Shown here: positions 45,190 through 54,550 of the stretch, one piece after another
How positions within the stretch are numbered: position 1 is the stretch's first letter
Layout of the letters: each line of letters opens with the position of its first letter
From: Cytobacillus oceanisediminis 2691
GTDB lineage: Bacteria > Bacillota > Bacilli > Bacillales > Cytobacillaceae
DNA length: 64,000 nucleotides
Assembly (NCBI RefSeq): GCF_000294775.2
Contig: NZ_CP015506.1
Location: 2,951,501 to 3,015,500 of the forward strand
Reading direction: 5' to 3'
The notes under the pieces: model-generated
The model's database searches: none
The model's input: only the letters and a program-made list of their open reading frames with translations
What the model was told of the DNA's origin: nothing
Made by a program: the position numbers and the translations under genes

Positions 45190-45993
45190 TTAAAAACGCA
45201 GTGACAAACAGCTTAAACCGCCATCAAGTTTACGGAACTCAGATGTATCAAGTTCTATCGTCTGGAATCCCGCCTCATTTATTTTTTGCTTTGTTTGCGG
45301 GTAGCCGGACGGGACGATGATATAGTCATTGACGCGAATGCAATTTGCTGCATATTCCTCTTCAGGAGGAACAACAATTTTTTGATAGGTATTGAAATCC
45401 GGGTGGTTGACAAATTCTCCTGCAGCGACAATCGTTTGGTTGCCTAAATAAGCTATTCCAGTTTTCAGGTGGAAGAATTTCTGTAATGGAACGATGGTAG
45501 CATTATAGTCTTGGGATTCTAATATTTGTTTAAGCTGCTCGGCTCCTTCCTGGTTCGTCCGGGCAGAGATTCCGATGTAAAAATGATCTTCGATTTGTAA
45601 AACATCGCCTCCGTCAAGTGTTCCAGGCGCTTTAATATAGTAGATCTTATCAAAGAAGGATTTGACTGCCGGCTCTATTTCGTGAATTTCGCCATTTCTT
45701 TTTTCCGCACCAGGGTTGGAAATAACTGCGAACTCTGCAGTTAAAACAGCTGTATCTTCTACAAAGGTAGAATCCGGAAATTGATCATTGCTTGGAAGCA
45801 CAGTTACTTCTGTACCGCATGCTTTAAGTGCTTCAATATAGGCATCATGCTGCTCTAATGCTTTTTCTAAAATAGGTGTTCCAAGGTCAGATGTTGTTAA
45901 TCCATTGATAAAAGTTGAGCCGGGTCTTTTTACAATTGTGTTATGAAACATTTTTGCAGCTTGTGCTGATTTTGATGCTGATTCTCTTAACAT
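45190..45993 (-). CDS. Dimethylarginine dimethylaminohydrolase-family protein
   Basis: A 267-residue guanidino-modifying enzyme. Substrate-site motif FPDSTFVEDTAVL, then GTLDGGDVLQI, the catalytic histidine in KFFHLKTGIAYLG, and the nucleophilic cysteine in LDGGLSCLSLRF at the C-terminus. DDAH converts methylarginines to citrulline; relatives act on citrulline or arginine. GGAGG precedes the ATG. Second gene of the operon after another GME-fold protein. Confidence 0.88.
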   Translation of the reverse strand: MLRESASKSAQAAKMFHNTIVKRPGSTFINGLTTSDLGTPILEKALEQHDAYIEALKACGTEVTVLPSNDQFPDSTFVEDTAVLTAEFAVISNPGAEKRNGEIHEIEPAVKSFFDKIYYIKAPGTLDGGDVLQIEDHFYIGISARTNQEGAEQLKQILESQDYNATIVPLQKFFHLKTGIAYLGNQTIVAAGEFVNHPDFNTYQKIVVPPEEEYAANCIRVNDYIIVPSGYPQTKQKINEAGFQTIELDTSEFRKLDGGLSCLSLRF

Positions 45994-46033
45994 GTATTAT
46001 TCCTCCATCATTTCTCTGATTTGTAAGCTTTGG

Positions 46034-46900
46034 TTAAACACGTTCCACAGGACATGTGAGGCATGTTGGCCCGCCAGTGCCTAAATATGAAATTTCATTA
46101 CCTTCATATTCATAGACAGTCGCTCCTGCATCCAATAGTCCCTGTTTGGTTTGAGGATTTCCGGAAACAATGACACAAATGCGCGGTGCAACAGCCAGTA
46201 CATTACAGCCGAGCCGCCGGTATTCATCGTCCGGTACTTCAACAAGCTGGAAGCCGCGTTCCAGAAGCATCTGTCTTAGAAATACCGGCATAAGCCGTGA
46301 ATATACCACTGCAAGATTTACATCCACGATGCTTATAAATGACATAAGGTGCAGACACTCCTCTTCTCCTTGATCGTGCGGGAGCTGGACAACTATACAT
46401 TCATCAACTATATCCTTTGTCATTTCTTTAATTTGGCGAATCGCCTCATCGTTTGTTCGATAACCGCGTCCAATTAATAAAGTGCGGTCATCCAGCCAAA
46501 CAAGATCTCCCCCGTCAGCTATAGCATCACCAGTTAATTCTCCCAGAATGGGGATATTTTTTTCCTGTAAAAATTCTTTATAAATTTCTGCTTCAGGCTG
46601 ACGTAATTTTTTCCCTGATTTTAAAATCATTGCGCCTTTTTTTGTAAATTTAACGGGATCATGGGCATAAAGCGAATCCAGCCCCACCTTTTCTGAAACC
46701 GGCAGAAATTTAATATGGCCGACATGCTTCTTGATTATGGATAGAAATTGTTCGTATTCCTTCTGGGCTTTCATATAATCCGGTTCACTGATATAGTTAA
46801 ACTTTTTCCACTCACTTCTTAAATGCTCCTGGCTGATAAAGGCTTCTTTTGGATGCTTTACAATGACAGTGTTTAGCTTTTTGTACATCGAAGTCACCAA
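46034..46900 (-). CDS. Amidinotransferase/arginine deiminase-like hydrolase
   Basis: A 288-residue member of the guanidino-modifying superfamily. It has DPVKFTKKGAMILKSGKKLR, IADGGDLVWLDDRTLLIGRG, the histidine in EECLHLMSFISIVD and the C-terminal cysteine in GGPTCLTCPV. It is shorter than classical arginine deiminase and closest in layout to DDAH/ADI-like hydrolases. It starts with TTG 9 bases after GGAGG and is first in the operon, divergent from iclR. It probably deiminates arginine or a derivative; the substrate is unproven. Confidence 0.83.
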   Translation of the reverse strand: MVTSMYKKLNTVIVKHPKEAFISQEHLRSEWKKFNYISEPDYMKAQKEYEQFLSIIKKHVGHIKFLPVSEKVGLDSLYAHDPVKFTKKGAMILKSGKKLRQPEAEIYKEFLQEKNIPILGELTGDAIADGGDLVWLDDRTLLIGRGYRTNDEAIRQIKEMTKDIVDECIVVQLPHDQGEEECLHLMSFISIVDVNLAVVYSRLMPVFLRQMLLERGFQLVEVPDDEYRRLGCNVLAVAPRICVIVSGNPQTKQGLLDAGATVYEYEGNEISYLGTGGPTCLTCPVERV

Positions 46901-46936
46901 TTGGCTTAACCTCCTTTTTCCACATATCGGAATAGG

Positions 46937-46994
46937 TTTCCTCTGACAGGAAAACTTATAATATGATATTATAGTGATAGATTCCCCGTGTCAA
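46937..46994 (-). promoter_or_regulatory. Promoter and candidate IclR operators of the deiminase operon
   Basis: On the minus strand TTGACA (46989-46994) and TAATAT (46966-46971) at 17-base spacing form a strong vegetative promoter. The -10 lies in a perfect 17-base palindrome, TATAATATGATATTATA (46957-46973). A second repeat, TTTCCT-CTGAC-AGGAAA (46937-46953), lies over the start region. Either could bind the divergent IclR protein. Confidence 0.65.
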
Positions 46995-47065
46995 TATATT
47001 TCGAATTTACTGAATAATTTATTTCAATACACTTATGCAAATTAAAAGGAATGGAAGGATAAAAG

Positions 47066-47797
47066 ATGCAGACAATCGATCGTGCCATGCAGGTAATCAA
47101 GGTTTTGTCTAAAAATGATACAAGAATGTGGATTTCCATTACAGATTTATCAAAGGAATGCGACTTGCCTGTCAGTACACTTCATCGGCTCCTGCAATCC
47201 ATGAAGCAGCACGGGCTTATTCAGCAGGATCCAGATTTGAAACTATATTCTATGGGCAACACCTGGTTAGAATATGGACTTAAAATGTATGACACCTTTG
47301 ATTTTGTTGGACTGATTCGCCCAGAGATGGAAAAATTAATGCATGAGGTGGAGGAGAGTGTGTATTTTAGCAAGCCAATTGGATTAGAATCACTAGTGGT
47401 TGAAAGAATTGATTGTCTCAACAATCCTATTCGAATTAATGATCAGCTGGGGATCCGAATCCCATTGAATATTGGGGCAGCCAACAAAGTGCTGTTAGCT
47501 AATATGCCAAACTCAGAGACTGTTAAAGTCGTTAATTCCTTAGTCCCGTCTGAGGATAGAGATTCGTTTATTAAACTATTAAGCAAAGTGAAAAGGCAGG
47601 GTTATGGGGAGAGTCATGGCGAACAAACGCCTGGAACCTCTTCTGTCGCTGCGCCTATTTTCGATCACGCCAATGAACTCCTGGGAGCCATAAGCATCGG
47701 ATATGTTAATTTCAATATCACAGAAGAAAGACAAAACTGCTTAATCGAAAAAGTAATCGAATACGGCTTGCGAATCTCCAATAAATTAGGGAGTTAA
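47066..47797 (+). CDS. IclR-family transcriptional regulator
   Basis: A 243-residue regulator. The N-terminal winged helix (about residues 1-70) has ISITDLSKECDLPVSTLHRL and MKQHGLIQQDPDLKLYSMGN. The effector domain has IGAANKVLLANM and YGESHGEQTPGTSSVAAPIF, the IclR ligand-pocket region. GGAAGG precedes the ATG. Divergent from the deiminase-rocB-permease operon, which it most likely controls. Confidence 0.92.
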   Translation: MQTIDRAMQVIKVLSKNDTRMWISITDLSKECDLPVSTLHRLLQSMKQHGLIQQDPDLKLYSMGNTWLEYGLKMYDTFDFVGLIRPEMEKLMHEVEESVYFSKPIGLESLVVERIDCLNNPIRINDQLGIRIPLNIGAANKVLLANMPNSETVKVVNSLVPSEDRDSFIKLLSKVKRQGYGESHGEQTPGTSSVAAPIFDHANELLGAISIGYVNFNITEERQNCLIEKVIEYGLRISNKLGS

Positions 47798-47913
47798 TAC
47801 TTAGGGAATTAAAAAAGTTTCATTTCCAGCTATTTAAATATAAATTTATGAAATTATTTAGTGACAATATTTTGGAATGAATAGGAAACTAATTTGCTTG
47901 TTAATATAAATTT

Positions 47914-47950
47914 AAAACGCAAGGCAATTTTTAACCTTGCGTTTTTTTAT
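47914..47950 (+). terminator. Terminator after iclR-type gene
   Basis: Stem AAAACGCAAGG / CCTTGCGTTTT with a 10-base loop, followed by seven Ts. Confidence 0.9.
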
Positions 47951-48068
47951 TATTATTGAGCCTTTGAGGGCATTTTCCAATATCCAGTTCTTCTCCAGGA
48001 TTTATGTCAGCCAACTGAGTTTTTACCAGTTGTACTAATGAGAGGGAACTGGATAATAATTAGTAAGC

Positions 48069-48206
48069 TTATACGTCCAAGCCGTTGATGATTGCTAATA
48101 CTTGATAATCTGTCCATTTGCCATTAATCTTTAGATTTTCTTTAGCAATACCTTCTTTTTTTAACCCGGATTTGCTTATAATCCTATTCAATTCTATCTA
48201 TTTCAA
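48069..48206 (-). pseudogene. C-terminal remnant of a GNAT (RimJ/RimL-like) acetyltransferase
   Basis: One frame reads RIISKSGLKKEGIAKENLKI, then NGKWTDYQVLAIIN and a stop at 48069, matching the end of ribosomal-protein acetyltransferases (GFKKEG...NGKW.D). A preceding piece, VEIDRIE, is in another frame. The N-terminal two thirds are absent and the fragment is cut by the neighbouring terminator. Confidence 0.7.
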
Positions 48207-48207
48207 C

Positions 48208-48236
48208 AAGAAAAAAGCCGCCTGGTTTGGCAGCTA
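48208..48236 (-). terminator. Terminator of the left sigma-54 operon
   Basis: Minus-strand stem AGCTGCC / GGCGGCT (one wobble pair) followed by TTTTTT, 22 bases after the amidohydrolase stop. Confidence 0.85.
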
Positions 48237-48257
48237 TATTTAATTTGAACCTCTATT

Positions 48258-50075
48258 TTATTCCCCTTTAAATACAATCTTCCCATCAACTATCGTGTAA
48301 ACAATAGAGGTTTCAGATATCTTTTTTGGTTCAATATTGGTCAGATCCTCTCCTAGAACAACCATATCCGCTTTCTTCCCAGCTTTAAGTGAGCCTAAGT
48401 CATTTTCGCGGTATATTTGATACGCAACATTCTTTGTGTATGACTGCAGCATTTCCTTTACAGTAAGAGCTTGATCAATGTTACGAACTAAATCAGTATC
48501 TTGCTCTTCCGGATAAGGACTATTTCTTGTAGCTCCTGTTTCTATTGCGTTCAATGGGCGATAATCAGGGGTAGGCGGATAATCGCTGCTGCTGGCAATC
48601 GTTACTCCGGCATCCCACATTTCTCTAGCCGGATACATGGCTAATGCACGTTTCTCCCCTATCATGGCCTTTTCCAAGTCATAGTACTGATCTTTGTAAA
48701 ACCAAAAAGGCTGCAAGCTCGCAATAACACCTAAATTCGCCATACGGGAGATGTCACTATCCTGAATCGCACTGATATGAGTAATCGTGTGGCGGGAATT
48801 GTGCTCTTCATTTTCTTTCTTTGCCAATTCCAGGGCATCAAGGCCCATTTTAACTGCCCCATCGCCGATTGCGTGAATGTGTACTTGTATATCTTCCTTA
48901 TCTAGCTTTGAGACCATCTTATTAAAAGTATCCTCTTTCCAATTCGCATCACCGTGGTGGTGAGATCCCATTCCGGCATTCTTGGTATATGGTTCAACAA
49001 AGAGGGCTGTTTTCCCTTCAGTCACTCCATCAGCAAATAATTTTACGGTGTTCACTGAAAGCCAATCTGAATTGTACTTATTACCAGCATCCTGTATTTT
49101 CGCAACCGCTTCTTCCGGTTGAGTTTCCGGTCCAAATACAATTGCATTGGCGACCCGCATGGTCAGCTTCCCCTCTTTTTCTAATTCATTCAGTACTTTT
49201 AAACTTCTATCACCTCCTGACATATTCATGACTCCTGTCATACCAAAGCTATGCATTTCTTGTTGAAATTCTAATATTGCCTCTTTATATTGTTCATCCG
49301 TTAAGTTAGACAGCGCCTGGACATCTGCGAGCAAATCCATTGCTCCTTCCCGCAGCACACCCCGGGGAGAACCGTCAGGATTACGCTCAATCATACCGCC
49401 CTTAGGAGCCACTGTATCCTTGGTAATTCCGGCAATCTCCAGCGCTTTTGAATTTACCCATACTGAGTGTTTGTCGATAGAGTAAAGCATAACAGGTATA
49501 TCCGAAACAACTGCATCCAAATCCTCTTTCTTAGGGCCTGGGTTGGTACCATCCGCCTGTTCATACGGACCGTTCACCCATCCATCCCCAGTAATGATTT
49601 TGGCCTTAGGATTTTTCTCCCTAAAATCAGCGACTGCTTGGACATATTCTACATGGCTTTCAAGCTCTGCTAGATATACTTCAAAAAGCTTGGAGGTCCA
49701 TAAACCTGGCGGGTGAGTATGACCATCCATAAAACCAGGAGATACCATCTTTCCTTCCAGATCAATTACCTCAGTATCCTCCCCCACATATTTTTCCGCG
49801 TCAGAACTGCTTCCTACAAACTGGATTTCTCCATCTTTAATTGCAACTGCTTCAGCAAGCGGCTGATCTTCTTCCATGGTGTAAACCTTCCCATTTTTAA
49901 GTACAAGTGAGGCATGATCATGAGATGCCTCCACGTCCTTTTTATCAGAAGAATTTGTGTCCTTTTTGGCGGTTACATCTGATTTTTCAGTACAGGCACC
50001 AAGTATGAGCATTAATGGAATAAGGATGAAAATCAAAAACCACAACTTGTTACGCAATCTATTATTCATCGACAT
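48258..50075 (-). CDS. Amidohydrolase lipoprotein (YtcJ/LAF3-like)
   Basis: A 605-residue protein with a lipoprotein signal (FILIPLMLILGAC), so it is probably anchored outside the membrane. The amidohydrolase domain has SPGFMDGHTHPPG (HxH metal site), a long insertion, VHIHAIGDGAV and TITHISAIQDSD, and ends SLKAGKKADMVVLGEDLT. This YtcJ class is broad; substrates are mostly unknown amides. Last gene of the left sigma-54 operon, so it may release amide or ureido substrates outside the cell for the permease next door. Confidence 0.87.
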   Translation of the reverse strand: MSMNNRLRNKLWFLIFILIPLMLILGACTEKSDVTAKKDTNSSDKKDVEASHDHASLVLKNGKVYTMEEDQPLAEAVAIKDGEIQFVGSSSDAEKYVGEDTEVIDLEGKMVSPGFMDGHTHPPGLWTSKLFEVYLAELESHVEYVQAVADFREKNPKAKIITGDGWVNGPYEQADGTNPGPKKEDLDAVVSDIPVMLYSIDKHSVWVNSKALEIAGITKDTVAPKGGMIERNPDGSPRGVLREGAMDLLADVQALSNLTDEQYKEAILEFQQEMHSFGMTGVMNMSGGDRSLKVLNELEKEGKLTMRVANAIVFGPETQPEEAVAKIQDAGNKYNSDWLSVNTVKLFADGVTEGKTALFVEPYTKNAGMGSHHHGDANWKEDTFNKMVSKLDKEDIQVHIHAIGDGAVKMGLDALELAKKENEEHNSRHTITHISAIQDSDISRMANLGVIASLQPFWFYKDQYYDLEKAMIGEKRALAMYPAREMWDAGVTIASSSDYPPTPDYRPLNAIETGATRNSPYPEEQDTDLVRNIDQALTVKEMLQSYTKNVAYQIYRENDLGSLKAGKKADMVVLGEDLTNIEPKKISETSIVYTIVDGKIVFKGE

Positions 50076-50138
50076 TTCACTCCTTATTGTTTAGGGATGT
50101 TTCAGACACACTACTATAAAAAAATCAAAACGTTGATG

Positions 50139-51476
50139 CTACATCTCTAACTCTTCAAAGTCGATCTTTGGGGGTTCTTTACTAAAGAAGCCGGTTGATA
50201 TAATTAAATAAACGATACCGAGTAAAGTCCATATTAATCCTGCAATAATGGACATAAAATCAAGGCTGCTCCATAGGTATATAATGAAACCAAGTCCAAC
50301 CAGGGGGACGATCAAGTTTCCAAAGGTGAATCCAATCGTACGTTTTGTATTGGTTTTAAAATAATTTGCAATCACACAAATATTAACAAAGCTAAATGCC
50401 GTAAATGCCCCTACATTTATAAGTGATGTTGCCATTGTTAAATCCAGAAAAAGAGAGGAAAGCGCCAGAAGCCCAATAAATAGAATATTTGGGACCGGTG
50501 TATTTAAATTAGGATGAAGATACCCAAAGAACCCTTTAGGCAAAACGTTATCTCTGCCCATAGCATATAACAGCCTTGATGCACTTACTTGAGCTGCTAA
50601 GCCGGAAGCAAATACTGAAAATAATGCGCCAGCTGTGAAAATAGATAAGAAAAGGTTTCCTCCAATGGTATAGGCGATCTCTGGAGAGGCTCCTTCGATA
50701 TCATTAAACACAGATACATCAGGAAAAAGGGACTGCATAAAGAAAGTTACCGTAAAGAAGAAGATTCCCCCTATTGAAGCTACTAAAATAATCGCCCTTG
50801 GGATTGTCTTTTTCGGTTCAATCGTCTCCTCCGAAAGTGTAGTGATTGCATCAAAACCGATAAAGGATAAAGCCAGAAGTGCAGCACCGGCAAATAGACC
50901 GGAAATTCCCATACTGGACGGAAATAATTCACTAATAGAAATTAAAGATTCGGGTCCTTTAATAATTGATCTTACATTAAGGTAAATGAAGAGGACTCCG
51001 ACAATAAACTGGAAAGCAACGAGCAGCATATTTAATGAAGCTGCCAGCTTTACTCCAAAAATATTTAAAATACTAATGACAAGAATTAACCCCACAATCC
51101 AAATCCAATCGGGAACCTCTGGCAAGGCAGCAGATAAATAGATTTTGGCCAATAAGGCATTGATCATTGGCAAAGCTAAATAAGCAAGAAAAGTGATCCA
51201 GCCAGCGATTATTCCCAAATATGGGTTCAAAATATTTTTTGTATAAGTATAAACTGAACCTGCCGTTGGGTATTTCTTAACTAACTTTCCATAGCTCAAA
51301 GCCGTAAAAAGGATTGCAGTAAAAACGATAATATATGCTGCCGGCACATGCCCTGAGGATACATCCGAAGCAATTCCGAAAGTATCAAATACAGCAAATG
51401 GAGACATATAAGCAATTCCAATTGCGACAACATGCTTTAATTTCAACCTTCGCTGAAGTTGATTCGTATCATCCAT
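50139..51476 (-). CDS. APC-family permease (amine/amino acid)
   Basis: A 445-residue APC transporter with about twelve helices: LKHVVAIGIAYMSPFAVFDT at the N-terminus, YPTAGSVYTYTKNILNPYLG after helix 2 and ALSFIGFDAITTLSEETIEP in helix 6. It has the short C-terminus of putrescine/amino-acid importers. It sits between an aldehyde dehydrogenase and the amidohydrolase lipoprotein; import of a polyamine or ureido compound is inferred from context. Confidence 0.87.
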   Translation of the reverse strand: MDDTNQLQRRLKLKHVVAIGIAYMSPFAVFDTFGIASDVSSGHVPAAYIIVFTAILFTALSYGKLVKKYPTAGSVYTYTKNILNPYLGIIAGWITFLAYLALPMINALLAKIYLSAALPEVPDWIWIVGLILVISILNIFGVKLAASLNMLLVAFQFIVGVLFIYLNVRSIIKGPESLISISELFPSSMGISGLFAGAALLALSFIGFDAITTLSEETIEPKKTIPRAIILVASIGGIFFFTVTFFMQSLFPDVSVFNDIEGASPEIAYTIGGNLFLSIFTAGALFSVFASGLAAQVSASRLLYAMGRDNVLPKGFFGYLHPNLNTPVPNILFIGLLALSSLFLDLTMATSLINVGAFTAFSFVNICVIANYFKTNTKRTIGFTFGNLIVPLVGLGFIIYLWSSLDFMSIIAGLIWTLLGIVYLIISTGFFSKEPPKIDFEELEM

Positions 51477-51584
51477 ATAAACACCCTTTCCCTCTATATT
51501 GAATCCGCTTTCATTTCGAGAAGAATTTTACCTAACAGCCTTCGATTAACATTCTATTTATTGAAGGCCATTAAGTAAGGCTAA

Positions 51585-53066
51585 TTACTCTAAGTTAACC
51601 CATACACTCTTTACTTCCGTGTAGCTATTTAATGCATATGACCCCATCTCGCGGCCAAATCCGGATTCTTTATATCCTCCAAAAGGTGCAGCTGCGTTGG
51701 TGATATTATAGCAATTAACCCACACAGTACCAGCCTTTAATTTTCTTGAAATAGTATGGGCATGTTTTAAATTTTCCGTCCACAATCCTGCTGCCAATCC
51801 GTATGGGCTGCAGTTGGCGCGTTCTACAACTTCATCGATACTCTTATATGGCATCGCAGCTGCAACTGGACCGAAAATCTCTTCTCTGGCTATAGACATT
51901 TCATCCTGTACATCAGCAAATACGGTTGGCTGAACAAAATAGCCTTTGTCTAAGCTTTTTCCGCCTATTAGAAGATTTGCACCTTCTTTTATCCCCTTTT
52001 CTATATAGGATGCTACAATTTCCTGCTGTCTTTTAGAGACGAGTGGACCCATTTCTGTTGACTCATCCAAACCATTACCCAGTTTTACCTTTTCTGCATA
52101 ATCTACCAGTCTATCCATTACCTGGTTATAAAGATGATCTGGTATAAACACTCTTGAGCCCGCGCAGCATACTTGACCTTGATTTGCCATAATCCCGGAA
52201 AATACACCTGGTATCGCTTTATCCAGATCCGCATCAGGCAAAATAATATTTGGTGATTTGCCTCCAAGCTCCAAGGTTACTCGTTTCATCGTGTTTGCAG
52301 CTTCTTTCATAATGGCTCGACCAACAGGTGTTGAACCAGTGAAAGCAATTTTATTTACCTTTGTATGTTTAACAAGCGCATTTCCGGCTATTTTTCCATA
52401 GCCATTAAGAATGTTGACAACCCCTTTTGGGAAACCTGCTTCCTCTATTAACTTAGCTAAATATAAAGCTGATAAAGGTGTTTGTTCTGCAGGTTTTAAT
52501 ATAATAGTACAGCCTGTTGCAAGAGCGGGAGCTATTTTCCACAGGGCCATCATAATGGGGAAATTCCACGGAATAATCTGCCCAACCACACCGACTGGCT
52601 CATGGTAAGTATAGTTTAAATGAGTTGTTGAAATAGGAATGGTCTGTCCAGTCATCTTTGTCGTCCAGCCTGCAAAATATCTTAGCTGTTCGATTGCATT
52701 AGGGAGATCGCCAGTTAACATTTCTTTAATGGGCTTCCCATTGTCTAATGTATCAAGCTCTGCCAGCACCTGCATGTCCCGTTCCATTAAATCAGCCAGT
52801 TTATGCATCAGCTTAGATCTTTCTGCAGAGGAAATATTCGGCCAGGGTCCCTCTTCAAATGCCCTTGAAGCCGCTTCGGCAGCTAAATGAACATCCTTTT
52901 CTGACGCAGCATATACAATAGCTAACTCTTCTCCTGTAGCAGGATTTATCGTTTGAATTGTATCTCCTTCAATGGACTCAACCCATTCTCCATTGATAAA
53001 TAGTTTTTTTGGTTCTTTTAAGAATTCTATCACTTTGGGGTGCAATTCCACCGTATTGCCAACCAT
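51585..53066 (-). CDS. Aldehyde dehydrogenase (aminoaldehyde type)
   Basis: A 493-residue NAD(P)-dependent aldehyde dehydrogenase. Oxyanion asparagine in IIPWNFPIMMALWKIAP, cofactor loop FTGSTPVGRAIMKEAA, general base in TLELGGKSPNIILPDADLD, catalytic cysteine in NQGQVCCAGSRVFI, and PYGLAAGLWTENL near the end. The sequence style is that of betaine-/gamma-aminobutyraldehyde dehydrogenases. Next to an aminotransferase, so it probably oxidises the aldehyde that enzyme makes. Confidence 0.93.
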   Translation of the reverse strand: MVGNTVELHPKVIEFLKEPKKLFINGEWVESIEGDTIQTINPATGEELAIVYAASEKDVHLAAEAASRAFEEGPWPNISSAERSKLMHKLADLMERDMQVLAELDTLDNGKPIKEMLTGDLPNAIEQLRYFAGWTTKMTGQTIPISTTHLNYTYHEPVGVVGQIIPWNFPIMMALWKIAPALATGCTIILKPAEQTPLSALYLAKLIEEAGFPKGVVNILNGYGKIAGNALVKHTKVNKIAFTGSTPVGRAIMKEAANTMKRVTLELGGKSPNIILPDADLDKAIPGVFSGIMANQGQVCCAGSRVFIPDHLYNQVMDRLVDYAEKVKLGNGLDESTEMGPLVSKRQQEIVASYIEKGIKEGANLLIGGKSLDKGYFVQPTVFADVQDEMSIAREEIFGPVAAAMPYKSIDEVVERANCSPYGLAAGLWTENLKHAHTISRKLKAGTVWVNCYNITNAAAPFGGYKESGFGREMGSYALNSYTEVKSVWVNLE

Positions 53067-53093
53067 CCGGACCTTCCTCCTTGCTTACTCAAA

Positions 53094-54500
53094 TTATTTT
53101 GTGACCTTTTTTGAAAAGGCTGCTAAAGAATCATCTACAATATGGATAATTCGTTCCAACTCATTATCACTAGTGATAAAAGGAGGAGCAATGGCAATAA
53201 TGTTCATACCTTGTTCAAAATCAAATGGCCTAATCAATAAGCCCCTTTGATATGCTTCATCTACCACACTAACCGATGCTTTTACAGATTCATCAAAAGG
53301 TATATTTTTATCTGGATCCTTCATTAAATCAAATCCAGCCAATAAACCTTTTACTCTTGACCCTGATACAAATTCATATTTGTCTTCTAAATAAAGAAGC
53401 CCCTTCTCTAATCGTTCTCCCAATATCCGAACTTTTTCAATAAGACCATCTCGTTCTAAAATTTCAATATTTTTTAATCCCACTGCACAAGCTGTCGGAT
53501 GCCCGCTGTAAGTGAATCCATGCGCAAGCATGCCGTCATATGATGTAAAGGCATCTCTGATTTTTTCTCTCATGACCACACCGCCAAGTTGAATGTACCC
53601 GCTGGTTATCCCCTTTGCGATTGACATGAAGTCCGGAACAACATCCCAATGATCTACCCCGAACATTTTTCCTGTACGTCCAAAACCACAGATAACCTCG
53701 TCTGCTATAAGGTGGATATCAAACTCATCACATAATTTTCTAACAGCCTGAAGATAGCCATCAGGAGGAATATGGACTCCGCCAGCTCCTTGGATTGGCT
53801 CTACAATAACAGCTGCAACCTTATCTTTTCCTAATTTTTCAATGATGCTTCTAATACATCCCTCATACTCTGGATGGTTCCTGTCACCAAGTTCACACTC
53901 TGTTAAATGAGCTTTTGCATTCACGATATCCGGGTCAGTAGATCCCGAGAATTCACGGTAAACCTCTATACCAGTTGCCCTTTGTGCAGAAACTGTTACA
54001 CCGTGATACCCTCTCTTTAATGAAATAATCGTTCTTTTTTCGGTGTATCCCTGCAATTGCCAATAAAACCTGGATAATTTAAAGGCCGTATCATTTGATT
54101 CCGATCCACCGGAAGTGAAGAAAACGGTATTTAAATCTCCCGGTGTTAATGAAGCAATTTTTTCAGCCAAGCGAACAGTTGGTTCATTTGCATAGCCATA
54201 AAATGCCGAAGCATACGCAACATTTACCATCTGATTATAGGCAGCTTCAGCCATTTCCTTATTTCCATGCCCTAAATTTACATTCCACAGCATGGAAACT
54301 CCATCAATATATTTTTTGCCGCTCATGTCATGGAGATAAATTCCCTCTCCACCTGTAAAAATAAGTTTTGGGCCTGTTTGCGCCTGTAATTTTGGATTCG
54401 TAGATGGATGAAGGAGATGCCTGCGATCTAAAGCGGAAAGTTCACTTGCCAGCAATTCGTTTTTTCCATTCATAATTGTTTGATTTTTGTTCATTTTCAA
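53094..54500 (-). CDS. Class III aminotransferase (putrescine/beta-alanine:pyruvate type)
   Basis: A 468-residue PLP enzyme of the SpuC/omega-aminotransferase group: LDRRHLLHPSTNPKLQAQTG at the N-terminus, FFTSGGSESNDTAFKLSRFY, the PLP region AAVIVEPIQGAGGVHIPPDG, LIADEVICGFGRTGKMFG and the Schiff-base lysine in SIAKGITSGYIQLGG. These enzymes remove a terminal amino group with pyruvate as acceptor. TTG start 5 bases after GGAGG. A paralogue lies at 58944-60263. Confidence 0.93.
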   Translation of the reverse strand: MKMNKNQTIMNGKNELLASELSALDRRHLLHPSTNPKLQAQTGPKLIFTGGEGIYLHDMSGKKYIDGVSMLWNVNLGHGNKEMAEAAYNQMVNVAYASAFYGYANEPTVRLAEKIASLTPGDLNTVFFTSGGSESNDTAFKLSRFYWQLQGYTEKRTIISLKRGYHGVTVSAQRATGIEVYREFSGSTDPDIVNAKAHLTECELGDRNHPEYEGCIRSIIEKLGKDKVAAVIVEPIQGAGGVHIPPDGYLQAVRKLCDEFDIHLIADEVICGFGRTGKMFGVDHWDVVPDFMSIAKGITSGYIQLGGVVMREKIRDAFTSYDGMLAHGFTYSGHPTACAVGLKNIEILERDGLIEKVRILGERLEKGLLYLEDKYEFVSGSRVKGLLAGFDLMKDPDKNIPFDESVKASVSVVDEAYQRGLLIRPFDFEQGMNIIAIAPPFITSDNELERIIHIVDDSLAAFSKKVTK

Positions 54501-54550
54501 ACATGCCTCCAGTTAAAATAGTTTTAAAAAGCCAATTAAATAAATAAAAG

